In this document: in pieces, positions 48,189 to 59,800 of the stretch
Layout: the number at the start of each line of letters is the position of its first letter
How positions within the stretch are numbered: position 1 is the first letter of the stretch
NCBI GenBank assembly: GCA_964036275.1
Contig: OZ038434.1
Span: forward strand, 704,560 to 768,559
Reading direction: 5' to 3'
Origin: Litoditis marina
Lineage: Eukaryota > Nematoda > Chromadorea > Rhabditida > Rhabditidae
DNA: 64,000 bases
Notes under the pieces: generated by a model
Told to the model about the DNA's origin: nothing
Database searches by the model: none
What the model saw: only the letters and a program-made list of their open reading frames with translations
Position numbers and translations under genes: made by a program

Positions 48189-50315
48189 CTAGATGAGTAG
48201 TTGTACGAGGGTGAGCAGAAGGACACTTGACAGCAGGGTTGTGGAAGATTCAGAAGTCGTCGCTGCAAATAAAACGATTTCAAAAGAGGAATGGCACCAA
48301 GTTCCTCCCACGTTCCATGGAACTGTAAATTTTCCGAAAAGTGAAAGATCCTTCATCTCCTTTACAACACAACGAATTTCCCAGATATTCGAGCAAATGT
48401 TCTACTTTGCAGTGATTAAGAACGTGAATGGGCGCTAGTGTAGTTGTGTCACAATATACACAGATAAACGATGTTTTAGCTGCATTTTCGGTTGAAACAT
48501 TACATTTATGGCAAACTGATTGAAACGCTTACTCGGAATAGTAGATGTTCCAGACGCTCGGGTACTACCGGCGGGTGCAGTTGATCTAGCGGCTGGGGCG
48601 GCGGTACTACCAGCAGGTGGGGCGGCGGTACTACCAGCAGGTGGGGCGGCGGTACTACCAGCAGGTGGGGCGGCGGTACTACCAGCAGGTGGGGCGGCGG
48701 TACTACCAGCAGGTGGGGCGGCGGTACTACCAGCGGGTGGGGCGGCGGTACTACCAGCAGGTGGGGCGGCGGTACTACCAGCGGGTGGGGCGGCGGTACT
48801 ACCAGCAGGTGGGGCGGCGGTACTACCAGCAGGTGGGGCGGCGGTACTACCAGCGGGTGGGGCGGCGGTACTACCAGCAGGTGGGGCGGCGGTACTACCA
48901 GCAGGTGGGGCGGCGGTACTACCAGCAGGTGGGGCGGCGGTACTACCAGCAGGTGGTGAGGCGGTACTACCAGCAGGTGGGGCGGCGGTACTACCAGCAG
49001 GTGGGGCGGCGGTACTACCAGCAGGTGGGGCGGCGGTACTACCAGCAGGTGGGGCGGCGGTACTACCAGCAGGTGGGGCGGCGGTACTACCAGCGGGTGG
49101 GGCGGCGGTACTACCAGCAGGTGGGGCGGCGGTACTACCAGCGGGTGGGGCGGCGGTACTACCAGCAGGTGGGGCGGCGGTACTACCAGCAGGTGGGGCG
49201 GCGGTACTACCAGCGGGTGGGGCGGCGGTACTACCAGTAGGTGGGGCGACGGTACTGCCAGCAGGTGGGGCGGCGGTACTGCCAGCAGGTGGGGCGGCGG
49301 TACTACCAGCAGGTGGTGAGGCGGTACTACCAGCAGGTGGGGCGGCGGTACTACCAGCAGGTGGGGCGGCGGTACTACCAGCAGGTGGGGCGGCGGTACT
49401 ACCAACAGGTGGGGCGGCGGTACTGCCAGCGGGGGCAGCTTTCGTTGTTTGGGCGTGTGGAGCTCCGGTAGTAGCCACGGGTGCTGCACTACTGGAAGTA
49501 GGAGCAGATGTACTTCCAGCAGTGCTTCTACCGGTACTTTCACCTGTTGAGGGTGCGGCGGTACTTCCTTCAGTGGTACCGGTTGAGGCCGTGGCAGTAC
49601 TACCACTAGTGGTGGTCTGACCAGTTGATAATGTCGCAATACTTCTACTAGCGGTAGTCTGACTAGTGGAAGATGCAGAAGTACTTTCAGTGGTAGTACT
49701 TCCATCAGTTGAGTATGTGGCAGTACTTTCACTAGCGGTACTTCCACCAGTTGAGGGTGCGGCAGTACTTCCCTCAGGGGTACTTGTTGAGGGTGCAGCG
49801 GTATTTTTAGTGGTAGGACTGGTTGATGCTGCAGTGTTACTTTCAGTAGTGGTAGAGGGTGAAGCGGTGCTATCGGTAGCAACTGCGGTGGTACTTCCCA
49901 CACTACTCGTAGAGGCTGGCGTAGTACTTCCGGCGGTACTGGTTGGAGATGTAGAAGGACTTTCGGGGGCTGGTGTGGTTATTTTTGACGTTGTAGAGGT
50001 ACTATCTGTTGTGGATGCGGTAGTACTTTCATCGTTGGCACTTGCTGGGGTGGATGCGGTACTTTGGGCGGTATTTGATGCAGAAGTACTTTCGGTCGCA
50101 CCCGTGGTGGAACCGCCGGTGGTACTGGCTGAGGTGCTTGTCGAGCCTGTGGTGGTAGTTGCAGCACTGCTAGTAGATGCCATGGAACTCGGTGGTTTTG
50201 GTGTTGTTGTGGAAGATTCAGCAGCATTGAGTGTTTCCCTCTCTTCTCTTACAATACGGTTAGGGAGCGCTACTGTGAGGGACACCACCGCGAAGCATAG
50301 CAGTACAACTTGCAT
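48189..50315 (-). CDS. Mucin-like, Ser/Thr/Pro-rich protein with GPI-type tail
   Basis: Two exons (50315-48533 and 48262-48189) join in phase to 618 residues. Residues 1-18 are a signal peptide (MQVVLLCFAVVSLTVALP). Residues to about 290 are Ser/Thr-rich with irregular GSTTAS-type units, ideal for O-glycosylation. About 35 copies of the eight-residue unit STAAPPAG follow (residues about 295-573), with variants having Val or Ser for Ala. The short last exon encodes TTTSESSTTLL and a hydrophobic Leu/Val tail ending QLLI, like a GPI-anchor signal. The expected product is a secreted or surface-anchored mucin. The ATG is three bases after an acceptor. Because the repeat unit is 24 bases without stop codons, long open frames also run in other frames on both strands; the minus frame chosen here is the one with a signal peptide, splice sites and a GPI tail. 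The family name is unknown. Confidence 0.85.
48597..49434. repeat. 24-bp minisatellite inside the mucin-like gene
   Basis: About 35 near-identical copies of a GC-rich 24-base unit (GCGGTACTACCAGCAGGTGG core). Variants are few, mainly a GCA/GCG swap and rare GAG or GTAG changes, so the array was homogenised recently. Copy number is likely to differ among individuals. Confidence 0.95.
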
Positions 50316-50328
50316 TACCTGAAATATT
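50316..50328 (-). promoter_or_regulatory. Splice acceptor upstream of the mucin-like start
   Basis: On the minus strand AAAATATTTCAG ends three bases (GTA) before the ATG at 50315. The same acceptor and spacer occur before the relic at 44531. Confidence 0.6.
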
Positions 50329-51660
50329 TTGTATTGAAATCAACTAATTGGATGCCAGGTTCACGTGAGTCGAGAATTAGAAATACTAACCATCTTCGTA
50401 ACTTTCTGAATGTTTTTGGAACTGTAGATGACGTCACAAAATGTGCAAAGTCCATATATAAAACAAAAAAGAAGTGGTAAGGTATTAGTTAATCAGTTTA
50501 TGAACTGAGATACAGACATGTTGGCGGAATCGATCTAGTTGCGAACAGCTCAAGGAAAACGGTTAGCAGAAACCAAATAGGACAGCTGTTTTTGGGTAGT
50601 GAAACTCTTTTCTGTTTGAATACCTACTTATTCACACAGTGAAATTAGAGCACGTAAACAATTTAGGTGAATAAAACAATGATTCGAATGAAAAATGATT
50701 TTTAATAGGTGTTGCTAAAGGAGCATGAAAATTTGATTGCTTTTATCTTAAATATAACCGGAATGGAATGCTTGTCATGAAAATGTCATTTCAATGACCA
50801 AATTTCTTTTGACATAAACGTTGTCATCGTAAAGTTACGTTGCTGTCACGTTTGTTTCTGAACGCTGAATACCATTTGCTATCTGAAGTGGCTTTCGACG
50901 GTGGTAATAGGCTTAAAAGAAGACTGGACGGAAGTGGACAAATAATGTTGCACCAGCATATTTTACATATTTATTCATTCACATCGCTTCGTTACGAGGC
51001 GGTGATCATCATACATGTCACAGATATTTGGAGTAGTAGCTCCTTCTGAGTTGTACTTATAAAAGATGTACAAAAGATATTTCATCAGAAATAGAAGAAA
51101 CAATATGAAATACTGAATCATCTATGTTTTGAGGTACTCCCCTTTTCAATGGTTTTCTCATAATCAAGTTAAAAGTCAGCTCAAAAAATGATTGAAAAAG
51201 TTCAAAAGGAGTAGTCTTTAAATTATATAATCTTAGTAGGTGAACGTGAAAGAGAAAACATTGTTACAGTAGCCTTCAACACTTTTTCAACAGTGAAAAC
51301 GCAAAATCATGTTGATTGCCAAAGGTGAGCGACGTTAGTCGATAATCCTAGAAAAACAAGTGTGATAGAAAAAGTAGAGTATAAATTCTTCGATTAGGCG
51401 TGGTCCACTCAGAACATTGCTGGTCTGAGTTCACTGAAACTACAGTAATGGACTGGGCAGAGCAGGGAAAAAAGTGTTGAAGATAAGCAGCTGTACATGC
51501 TTTTAAGCCCTCGTTTCCCCGTGTTTGCCTAACGATAACGACTTCCAAGGTCTTCGAGGGGGTTGGGAGTTACCTCAGAGAATAAACACACATGTTTGGA
51601 ATTCAAATAATGAGTCGATCATAAAACTGTAGTTATCTTGTTGTGAGTTGTTTTTAACAG
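50329..51660. other. Upstream region of the mucin-like gene
   Basis: No exon is supported. The part near 51005-51060 (ATCATCATACATGTCACAGA) resembles sequence upstream of the relic at 44430, marking the edge of a duplicated block. Confidence 0.5.
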
Positions 51661-52126
51661 ATTCAGCACTTTTTGAATTATACATTATTGGTGTTATCTT
51701 TTCTCGTAAACACTTTACGTCTGTTTTTTATTGATAATCCTGAAACAGGATTGAGCATGTGCACTAAAGGTTCTGATAACTGGTATAGCCATGTGCCCAC
51801 AACCTCGAGATCTGAGGCAAACGTGAATTTACGAATCATTGGATTGAACGAACTACCCGCGAGACACTATATTGAACTTACCGCCGAAATATCTGAGAAA
51901 TCCCACGAAATGTCTGGAGACTAGGAAAAAATCGAGAAATATTGAGGTGTCTATCAATCAGCGAAGCAGTGAAACACAGGCTATGGATGAATAATCATGA
52001 GCCATATGTAGAAGTAGAGGGAGAGAGTATTCGTGTTTCCTTGCAGTCTGACTCCCGTCACAAACGGGTTGTCTACGGAACACAGCTACCCCAGATATTA
52101 GTCCCTCTGAGAAACTTAACCGCGTA
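51661..52126 (+). pseudogene. Unassigned, possibly broken coding remnant
   Basis: After an acceptor-like TTTTTAACAG, a frame to 51924 encodes a hydrophobic start and then a protein-like stretch (TGLSMCTKGSDNWYSH, VNLRIIGLNELPARHYIEL). A second frame shifted by two bases continues to 52126 (KHRLWMNNHEPYVEVEGE, KRVVYGTQLPQILVPL). Both look more like protein than chance sequence and overlap, as if one frame had been split by a shift. I do not recognise the family. A mobile-element fragment or a decayed gene are both possible. Confidence 0.3.
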
Positions 52127-52517
52127 GGATTTCGGAATGCAACCAAAGTTTTGTAGATTTCTGGTTATGTTGAGAGATTTTAATTCAATTTGAGAATCAA
52201 CTCAGTTACATTTGATATACATTTTGGTTGGGAGAGCAACCTGATTGCGTTTTGTGTAGTTGTCGTAGACTTCCCCCAACCTTTCGAATACTGTCATTAC
52301 ATACATTCCGCTCATATGAGAGTTGATGCTATAACATTGCCATTTTATGTTGCAAAAGGTGAGGCGTGACAAAAGCTTGTTTCTGAATGAGCCATAAACG
52401 ATATATGTTCACACCTTGTCTCTATTTGCTCGTCCCTTGTTTCTTTGAGAGCAGATAAGCAAGGGGGTTCAACCCCTCCAACAACCATTACAGAGCACGA
52501 CCATCGCTGGCTGAGCT

Positions 52518-52572
52518 GTAGTTTGAACTCGATTCATGCCATAATAGCAACAGGATCGAACTACAAACACAG
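52518..52572. repeat. Short foldback ending in TTTGTAGTTCGATC
   Basis: Left GTAGTTTGAACTCG and right GGATCGAACTACAAAC form inverted ends. It is related to the copies near 11837-11895 and 36955-37024. Confidence 0.5.
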
Positions 52573-54902
52573 CGGGATAGAGCGACATACACCGTATTGA
52601 CCTGGAGAAGAGCCATTGGTAGGGACTGGCCAAAATGGATGAGCGAGATTACTATAGTTATTGTCATCATTATGTAAACTTCTCAGTAAGTATAGCTTTC
52701 TTTCATGGGTGTTTCAAGAAGCCAACTGGTTTCACACTTTTTGGTTTCGTATTTGAACTAACAGAATACGGAAGATTATATCTCGAAAAGCTTCAACATG
52801 TCAACTCTTGATTAGAACTTGAAAAAACGAGAGTTTGTTGAATAGAGTGATAGCATGTTTATCAAAGATGTTATGTTCAAAAACTGCCTCGAAATTTCAT
52901 TGCTATAGAACTTCATTTTCTGTTATTCTAACAAATTCCCAATGACAACGAATGGCGGATATTTTCATGAAACGTCACTTAAGATGTTTGAAAGCATCAT
53001 GAGCGAATAGTATTGATTGGTAACGAAGTTACACTCTCCCTAATTCCTTTCTTCTTTCTTTTCAGTACTGCTTGGCGTTAAGCCGATTTCCATTTTAATG
53101 CACACTATCAGATAAAATAGTCCGATCCGGGAGGGAAGGGCGGAATACTTTCCAATCACTACTAATGACGTTTCATTTCTTGGACTTTTATGATTCTTTA
53201 TGTGGTTAAGAGCTCGAACTTCACAACGCAACATGATTGGGCGGGAAACTGGCCGAGAAGACGGAAACCGAGCCTAACTGGAAAGTTAGGGCAAGCCCTA
53301 AATTTTCTCAAAAGTCTACTGTTGTCAAAAGGTCACAACACAGACGATTCCCAGCCAATGTAATTCACTTTTGTAGCCTCGGCACGAGAGTGTGCAAGTC
53401 AGAGAGAAGCAGACTGTCTCGGTCTATCTGCGGCCTCATTGACCTACATGCTCTCTCGCTCATGTACCCATTTTGAGTAATCTTGACTCTCGATTCAACT
53501 CATCGACAAGTTGACGAACTTAATATTGACAAATAGTACTAGTACTCTTCAATGTGGGTTAATGAGAGTCGGTCGATAGAGTGTGACCAAACCATCTTTC
53601 ATCTCAAAATACCCCGAAACGGGTAACAAACCCACTCCATGGCTCTCTCGACCCACTACGGAAAGTGCATCTAGCGTTGCTACTGCAAGCAAAGCAGCAC
53701 ATATTTTACTTAGTTACCGCGAAATATTACTATTATGATTATTATTAACACCTATCACTGTTTTCTAAGCAACTTCTGATCTTGTTTGCCTGAGCAAATA
53801 GCATTGGTTTTAGAACCCCAGTGTTTTATCACTTTGTACACATTAACAGGGTATGACTCAGAGGCATAGCTGCATTCCTATCCGTTATGGAAAACACACA
53901 TCGCAGCCAATCAGATAAACTATGAATGTAGTCGACGTCATTCTAACCGTCCCTCATACAGTAGACATTCGAATACTCCTACGACTGTTTTCTAATTTAA
54001 CTTAACTCCCAAACATAATGCTCCCAAACACTTATTGCTCACAAACACATATTGTAACAGAATAAAGAGTGCAAAAAAGATAACCTCTTCTATGGCCTGT
54101 AACAATTACCTTGTCAAAATGGAAAGATTTGTATTAGTACTGCAGCAGTCTGAGTACTTTCGCATTGTTTAATTTCGACTTTGTTGTAACTCACACTGTC
54201 TTATAAAACGAAAATACAAGTGTATTTCTATCATTTTCGATAACGCACGGTATAAATGTACTAGTAAGGACACTACTAGTTGAAAGATCATTGTTACACG
54301 ATAGCTTCTCGCAGAAGAGGTATTCATTCGGGGAGACATTTGTTTCTGATCGGCTTAGTGGATGTAATTCGCTAATCGGACTCTGGCAGGGTTGTTGAAG
54401 GCAATTCAGCTGTGGGTGTGGGAACAAATATCAGAACAACGAAGGTGGCATCGAAGTATCACACACCACTGGCAGTAATCACTCGTACCCCGTTATTTCA
54501 ACTCATACAAAGGACTTGTACCGTATACATGTGTGTGCAATGAATGGTGTGAGATCGCCAGAAATATAAAATGAAACTCAACTTCCAATTTTTAAATCCA
54601 AACTTCGATGAGAACCTCTTTACAATTTGTATAAGGTATCTTGTAGTGATTCGGCTTATGTGTGTTAGGTTCAGCAAACTTTCCTGTTTCTAAAAAAAAA
54701 CAAAAAGTAAAAATAGAACTTTATCGAAAATATTTTGGAACGATATTTGTATTAGGGAATTAGAATCGAATGCAGAACTTTGTTTTCAGATGAGATTTAT
54801 GTCGTATAAAAGCAATGAAGTTATGCAATCTTACTGTAGAAGTCTCACCAGGAACTAAAAAGGCCATACATAGGTGATTGTGGAACATGCTAAAAGAAAA
54901 TC
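52573..54902. other. Non-genic sequence
   Basis: No supported exon, RNA or large repeat was found. An acceptor directly before an ATG at 54787 opens a 22-codon frame that could be a leader of the small gene that follows. Confidence 0.45.
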
Positions 54903-55222
54903 ATGAACATTCTAAAGTTGAAATACAGTAAAATTATGTTGAACGTTACGTATATCACGTTGTGTACTCTGATGTTCAACTTCATGTTGGCGAACCACAA
55001 CATAACGGTAAGTAAAACTATTTCAGTAACAGGCTATGTTCAACCGCCATAGATAGTTATAAAGGCAATTCCAAAACAAGTATTAAATACGAGTGGCCAT
55101 TTCAGAAGAAAGGGCAGATTGATGTTTACGCGAAAGGAATAACACAAGTCAGCAGACTAATCCAAGCTGGTCGCGAATCTATTCAGTTGATATTCACAAC
55201 AATCAACAAAACTATCGAATGA
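54903..55222 (+). CDS. 73-residue putative secreted peptide
   Basis: Two exons (54903-55007 and 55106-55222) are joined by a strong GTAAGT donor and a TTTCAG acceptor with matching phase 0. The protein starts with a basic stretch (MNILKLKYSK), a hydrophobic segment (about residues 11-30, IMLNVTYITLCTLMFNFMLA), then a 43-residue polar, amphipathic part with two Lys after the junction (KKGQIDVYAKG) and an Asn-Lys-Thr glycosylation site near the end. There are no cysteines after the hydrophobic segment. The layout fits a secreted peptide or a short signal-anchored protein. I recognise no family. Support is only splice-site and frame consistency, so this is a tentative gene. A candidate leader acceptor lies at 54786. 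Confidence 0.45.
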
Positions 55223-56140
55223 ATGCTTGGTAATGGAAAATTCATGTTATTCCACCACGATTCTCTAACTTTGCTTAGATTTTCTGTTCATCCGAGAGTG
55301 TTAGAACAACATTTCAAATTCGCAAGGAAACTAGGCACCGCCTACTCAATTATATAATCAAGATTGTGAAACAGTAAACTAGTATGGTTGAAAAGATTAT
55401 ATTCGGGTTTATTTGCCCAAAGTCTACACTATGTATATGACCTTATCGCACTGTATTTGTAATTTTATCCCGTTGTTCCTCGGTAAAAGCTGATCAGTCT
55501 CTCAGAAGCTGATCAGTCTCTCGTGAGAAATTCCCAAAACGATTACGCGGAGAACACTATAGAATTATGGCATTGCTCCGTCACAGTGTGTTTGTAAATC
55601 ACGGTGTATGTGGAGATCAAACCACCAAAAAGATTAACCCATACCCAACATGATCGGCTAACTTCTCCACCAGTGCCACATAGGAACCCCGTCACAACAA
55701 TACTGAATTCTCTCAGAAAACCATGAAGAAGGATGTTCTCGTTGAATATTTCTACAGAAGTTTGTTTTGTGAAGTTCAATCACCGTTCAATCGTATAACA
55801 CTGTCTAGTAGTTACATTTACCACAATGAGTGCGTACTATACACTTTTCCCACCATCTTAGTTTTTCTTACATTTCTCCGAATGGAGTGCCACATCGCGA
55901 ATAAATCTATCCATCTATTTCTATTCAACGTTGAACATCACTGGTACCAGGCCATGGTGACTTATAATATTGTATTCTCCCAAGCTATTTAATCACTCTG
56001 TTGACGGTAAAAGTAATGTAGTCTGAGTTATTTGTGTGTTGGAAAACAAGTCTACAGAAAGTTCAGATTGCCTACTATTTCCTCATGTCCGGGTTCTAAG
56101 TAGTAATCAGACACATTCAATGATTCATTCTGATACGGTT
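55223..56140. other. Non-genic sequence
   Basis: This lies between the small peptide gene and the 3' end of the Aurora gene. No exon is supported. Confidence 0.5.
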
Positions 56141-56146
56141 TTTATT
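56141..56146 (-). terminator. Polyadenylation signal of the Aurora gene
   Basis: AATAAA on the minus strand, 264 bases downstream of the Aurora stop codon. Confidence 0.45.
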
Positions 56147-56409
56147 TAGTTTCATTTCAGGTGAGTAATCAATCGTGGTAAACAACAAGTATTACTTTGA
56201 GTGATGAATATGAAATGTCATCGCTCTATTCTTGAAATTCATATCTGAATTTCGTAGGATAGCCGTGTCTGGGCCACTGAAAACCACCCGTCAAGACCAA
56301 GTATGTGTTATCAATCTACTTTAATTGAGAAAGTAGTTTCGCACAAAAAATACACAAATGTTTTCATATCTTCATCTATGGGCAGGGTGGTGGCCATATG
56401 ACACGTCCC

Positions 56410-59400
56410 CTAGCGGTCGCCGGCCTGTTGCTGGCGAGTAGCCTCGCGCTCCTTCCTCGCCCTCACGTGCTTCTGCACCCAACGATGCTCCATCACCTGA
56501 ATCAACAATCAATACTATCAGTCTATTTCACATTATTCTGTGAGCAATACAACGCCAACAATACGGCTGGCTCTACAACTAAGAAACCATATAAAACCAT
56601 ATAAGTCAAGAAACCATATAAGTCATAACGCGAAAATGGAGTTACAAATAAGTTGAAGTATATGAGTTTAAATTAGGAAACGTTATGCTCGATTGAATTC
56701 CTTCTGAACTAAACGAGGAAAAATATTCAACAGCGGAAGTGGAATTGAGTAAGATACCTGCTCTAGACGTATTCTGTCCTCTGGACGTCGTTGCAATAGA
56801 CGGTCAATCAGGTCGCGAGCTCCAGAAGACACGTACTGCGGGAACGAATAAGAGACCTAAATAGACCAGTTCAAAGGTTATTTCTGGAAAAGTGCGTCGT
56901 TGCACTGAGGTTCAGAAAAACTTTTTGCTGCTTTTTCTGTAAGAAATTAAGTGATTGGAGCGCTTTTGAACAAAAATGGCATGGGACCGTTTAAAATCAC
57001 CTAACTTTTGGGGGGTTTATTGTAACCCACCGAGCACCCATGACCAATTACAGAATGAAGCCGACTCTTTTCGGACTCCTCGGAAAGAAAGACTTTAGTT
57101 TTCAACATTGATCGCAGCCCTCATTGGAAAAGGGTATGAGAAAGGCGAAGAATAAGAGGGGAACGGAATTAGAGAAAACACAAAGAGCAACCGTGACCTT
57201 CTTGATGTTCGAATAGGTGAGGTTGCTGTCCTCATTTTCGAAGGGAGGACGACCAACCAAGAACTCGTAACAGAGCACGCCAATCGACCAGACATCAACC
57301 TGAACACAGAACATTCAGCCTATGTATGAGAAATAGTGACTGAGGGATTGAGATAGGGAGAAGAGAGAGAGAGAGAATGGAACCCTCACCAGTGGCCCAT
57401 GATCCTCGCCTACGATCATCTCAGGGGGAAGGTAGTCCATAGTTCCGCACATCGTCTTGCGCCTAAAACACTTTTTACCACAGCGCAAAGCAGATAAGAT
57501 GTCGAGAATTCTGAATGCTTCTTACAGAGCGAGGAACTGAGTAGTGAAATGTATTTTGCCTTCTTCTTTCAACTTTAAAATTTCAAAAACAAATTTCAAC
57601 ATCATTAGGTAGGAATATTTACGACCCTGCATGGAAACAAATCCATATGAAAATTTTGAGACCACTGTGTTGTGTTGAAGATGTAAACCAGAAACCCCTC
57701 CAACCTAGGGACGCGTGATTAGGTGTAAGAGAATGAAACTACTAAAAGTAGTACTGAATAAAATGATTCATATTTGAAATGTTGCATGACGTACTTGTTG
57801 GAGCCGGCGTGAACACTCCATCCGAAGTCGGCGATCTTCAGTTCCCCGACGGCGCCGAGAAGCAGATTCTCCGGCTTGATGTCACGATGGATCACATTCT
57901 TCTGGTGACAATACGACAGGGCGTCCGCGATTTGGAACATATACTGAAATAAAGAAAAAAGATTTCACAATGCTCTTTAATTTGTGAATGGAAGTGAGCT
58001 CCGGCAGTTTCAATGAAAAAATGTGTAAAGACTACTCTTCAAAGAGTAGTTTGTTTAGCCATTGGAAACTATAATGTAATTTCGAGCAAACACTTTCCAC
58101 GCCAATTTTCAAAATAACATTTCTATCATTTCTATCATTTCATTTCTATCATGTAGCGGCCAACACCCCTCGTCAATAAGTTCGAGCTAGATTTAAATGA
58201 ACAAATTATAATGAAAACCAACCACGGCTGCGGATTCCTCGTCGAACCTTCCTTTGTTCTGCAACTCCTTGTACATTTCCCCGTGCACTGCGAACTCGAG
58301 CACAAGATAGATCTGCAAAATGGTTTTGTAATCAAGATATTTCACCACGTAACAGGCAACCTACCCAAATGCTGAAAATTTATTTTTCTTAAATGGAATA
58401 ATCTGGCATGTACGGGAGGGATACGATCTCCAGTAATTCACCTTGTTAGCATCCCAGAAGTAGGTGTACATCTGGAGAACATTCGGGTGCCTTAGATGAT
58501 TCTGGATCTCGATTTCCCTCCAAAGTTGGTGATCCACACCAGAACTGCACAGCTGACTCTTGAACAATACCTGAAATGTCGGTACTTTGTGCTTTATCTG
58601 ATTTGTGAAACACATAATTGTACTGTGCACTGTAGAAATTTGCCACAATTAGACACTGAACATGGTCCATTCATTTGATGCGAGTCACATTCACTGGTTG
58701 TGGTTAACCACAACAAACAAATACCAACTTTTCACATTCCGTAAAAAGCTAGTTTGTATATCCCGTTATAGTAGAAGGGTGGCCAGACTATGAGAAATAA
58801 TAAAACCGAAGAGGGGACGAGCACAAGTCCAAAAAATCAAATATGTATAGGTGTTAATACCGTACCTTCAAGGCTACCAAATGATTGTCGAGCAGAGTGT
58901 TTCTAGCGGCATAGACGCTGCCGAATTTTCCCTTTCCAAGGGGTCTACCAATCTCGAAGTCTTTGAGGTTGTAGAAACTGAAAATGAATATCATTCACAA
59001 CAGGTGTATCGATTACTATGACTTCTACTAACTGTGAAAATTCAATGAAGTCATGAATTTTTTTCTTAAATTTCATGCTTCAATTGTGATGAAGGCAAAT
59101 TAGTAATAGAGCAGATAAAACTAAACCTAGCCATTTGAAAATTGTTGAAGTGCACTCTTTCAGTGTTCATAACAAATTGTGAACTGAAACTGAAAAAGCC
59201 GTACTGAAAAATTATACTTCATCTGGTGCAGAAAAGAAACGTGACGTCATGTAAATAACATTGTTGAAAACGCACCCTCCGGCACTCTCCCGCCATTGAC
59301 TCTGGTAGCGTTCCCGCTCCTCTGGACTCAGGGTAGCTATTGTGCGACCAGACTAAAATAAATGGAATATTTGAACAAATTGATTGGAATTGATCCATAA

Positions 59401-59782
59401 ACGAAGCAGGCGTAGCCGTAGAATATTTACGTCCGCTCTGAGTTGGCCAAATCAACATAATTGATCTCCAAATGAGGGGAATAATGGATTAAGTGGTAGT
59501 TAACTAAATTCACCCAGAAAATATGCTGAAATATCATCTACTCTAATCGCAATGAGCTCAATTTTCGGAACAGTCTGAATTTCACGCGCTATTCTTTAGA
59601 TGGGTGAAATTGTGTGTTGTGACGCGCATATATATACCAGGAGAACTAACCCTTTTGAGCGCGGACGCTATCGACTCTCCTCGTTTCCGGTCGGTTCCGT
59701 GTCGTTCGCCCTTCACACAGACCGACTTCTTCCTCCATGGAATATTCTCCTTTTGGAGCAACTCCCTCTCATCTCCCGACAT
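56410..59782 (-). CDS. AURKB: Aurora kinase, B-like
   Basis: Ten exons (59782-59651, 59352-59276, 58977-58866, 58570-58442, 58312-58226, 57943-57795, 57462-57390, 57299-57198, 56856-56758, 56496-56410) join in phase to 348 residues. Aurora kinases phosphorylate Ser/Thr on mitotic substrates; the B type works with INCENP in the chromosomal passenger complex. Visible motifs: Gly loop [17 protein letters not shown] lysine, [17 protein letters not shown], activation-loop [15 protein letters not shown] with the Thr that is autophosphorylated, [12 protein letters not shown], and the terminal HRW. All catalytic residues are present. The N-terminus has LLQKENIPW, a KEN box in the same setting as in vertebrate Aurora B, and RKTMCGT and GEMYKELQ also favour the B type. 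The ATG lies five bases after an acceptor. Whether it is the only Aurora of this animal cannot be told here. Confidence 0.93.
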
Positions 59783-59787
59783 GAGCA

Positions 59788-59800
59788 CTGAAATCATCAC
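59788..59800 (-). promoter_or_regulatory. Splice acceptor upstream of the Aurora start
   Basis: On the minus strand TGATGATTTCAG ends five bases (TGCTC) before the ATG at 59782. It is the fifth case in this window of an acceptor next to a start codon. Confidence 0.6.

Noticed and set aside
48520..49620. 366-codon plus-strand frame rich in VLPAGGAA, with 465- and 207-codon companions in other frames
   Set aside because: These are by-products of a stop-free 24-base repeat. Only the minus frame at 50315-48533 has a signal peptide, a splice junction and a GPI tail.
56398..56604. Plus-strand 68-codon frame with a hydrophobic start
   Set aside because: It is the antisense of the last Aurora exon (EHRWVQKH region).
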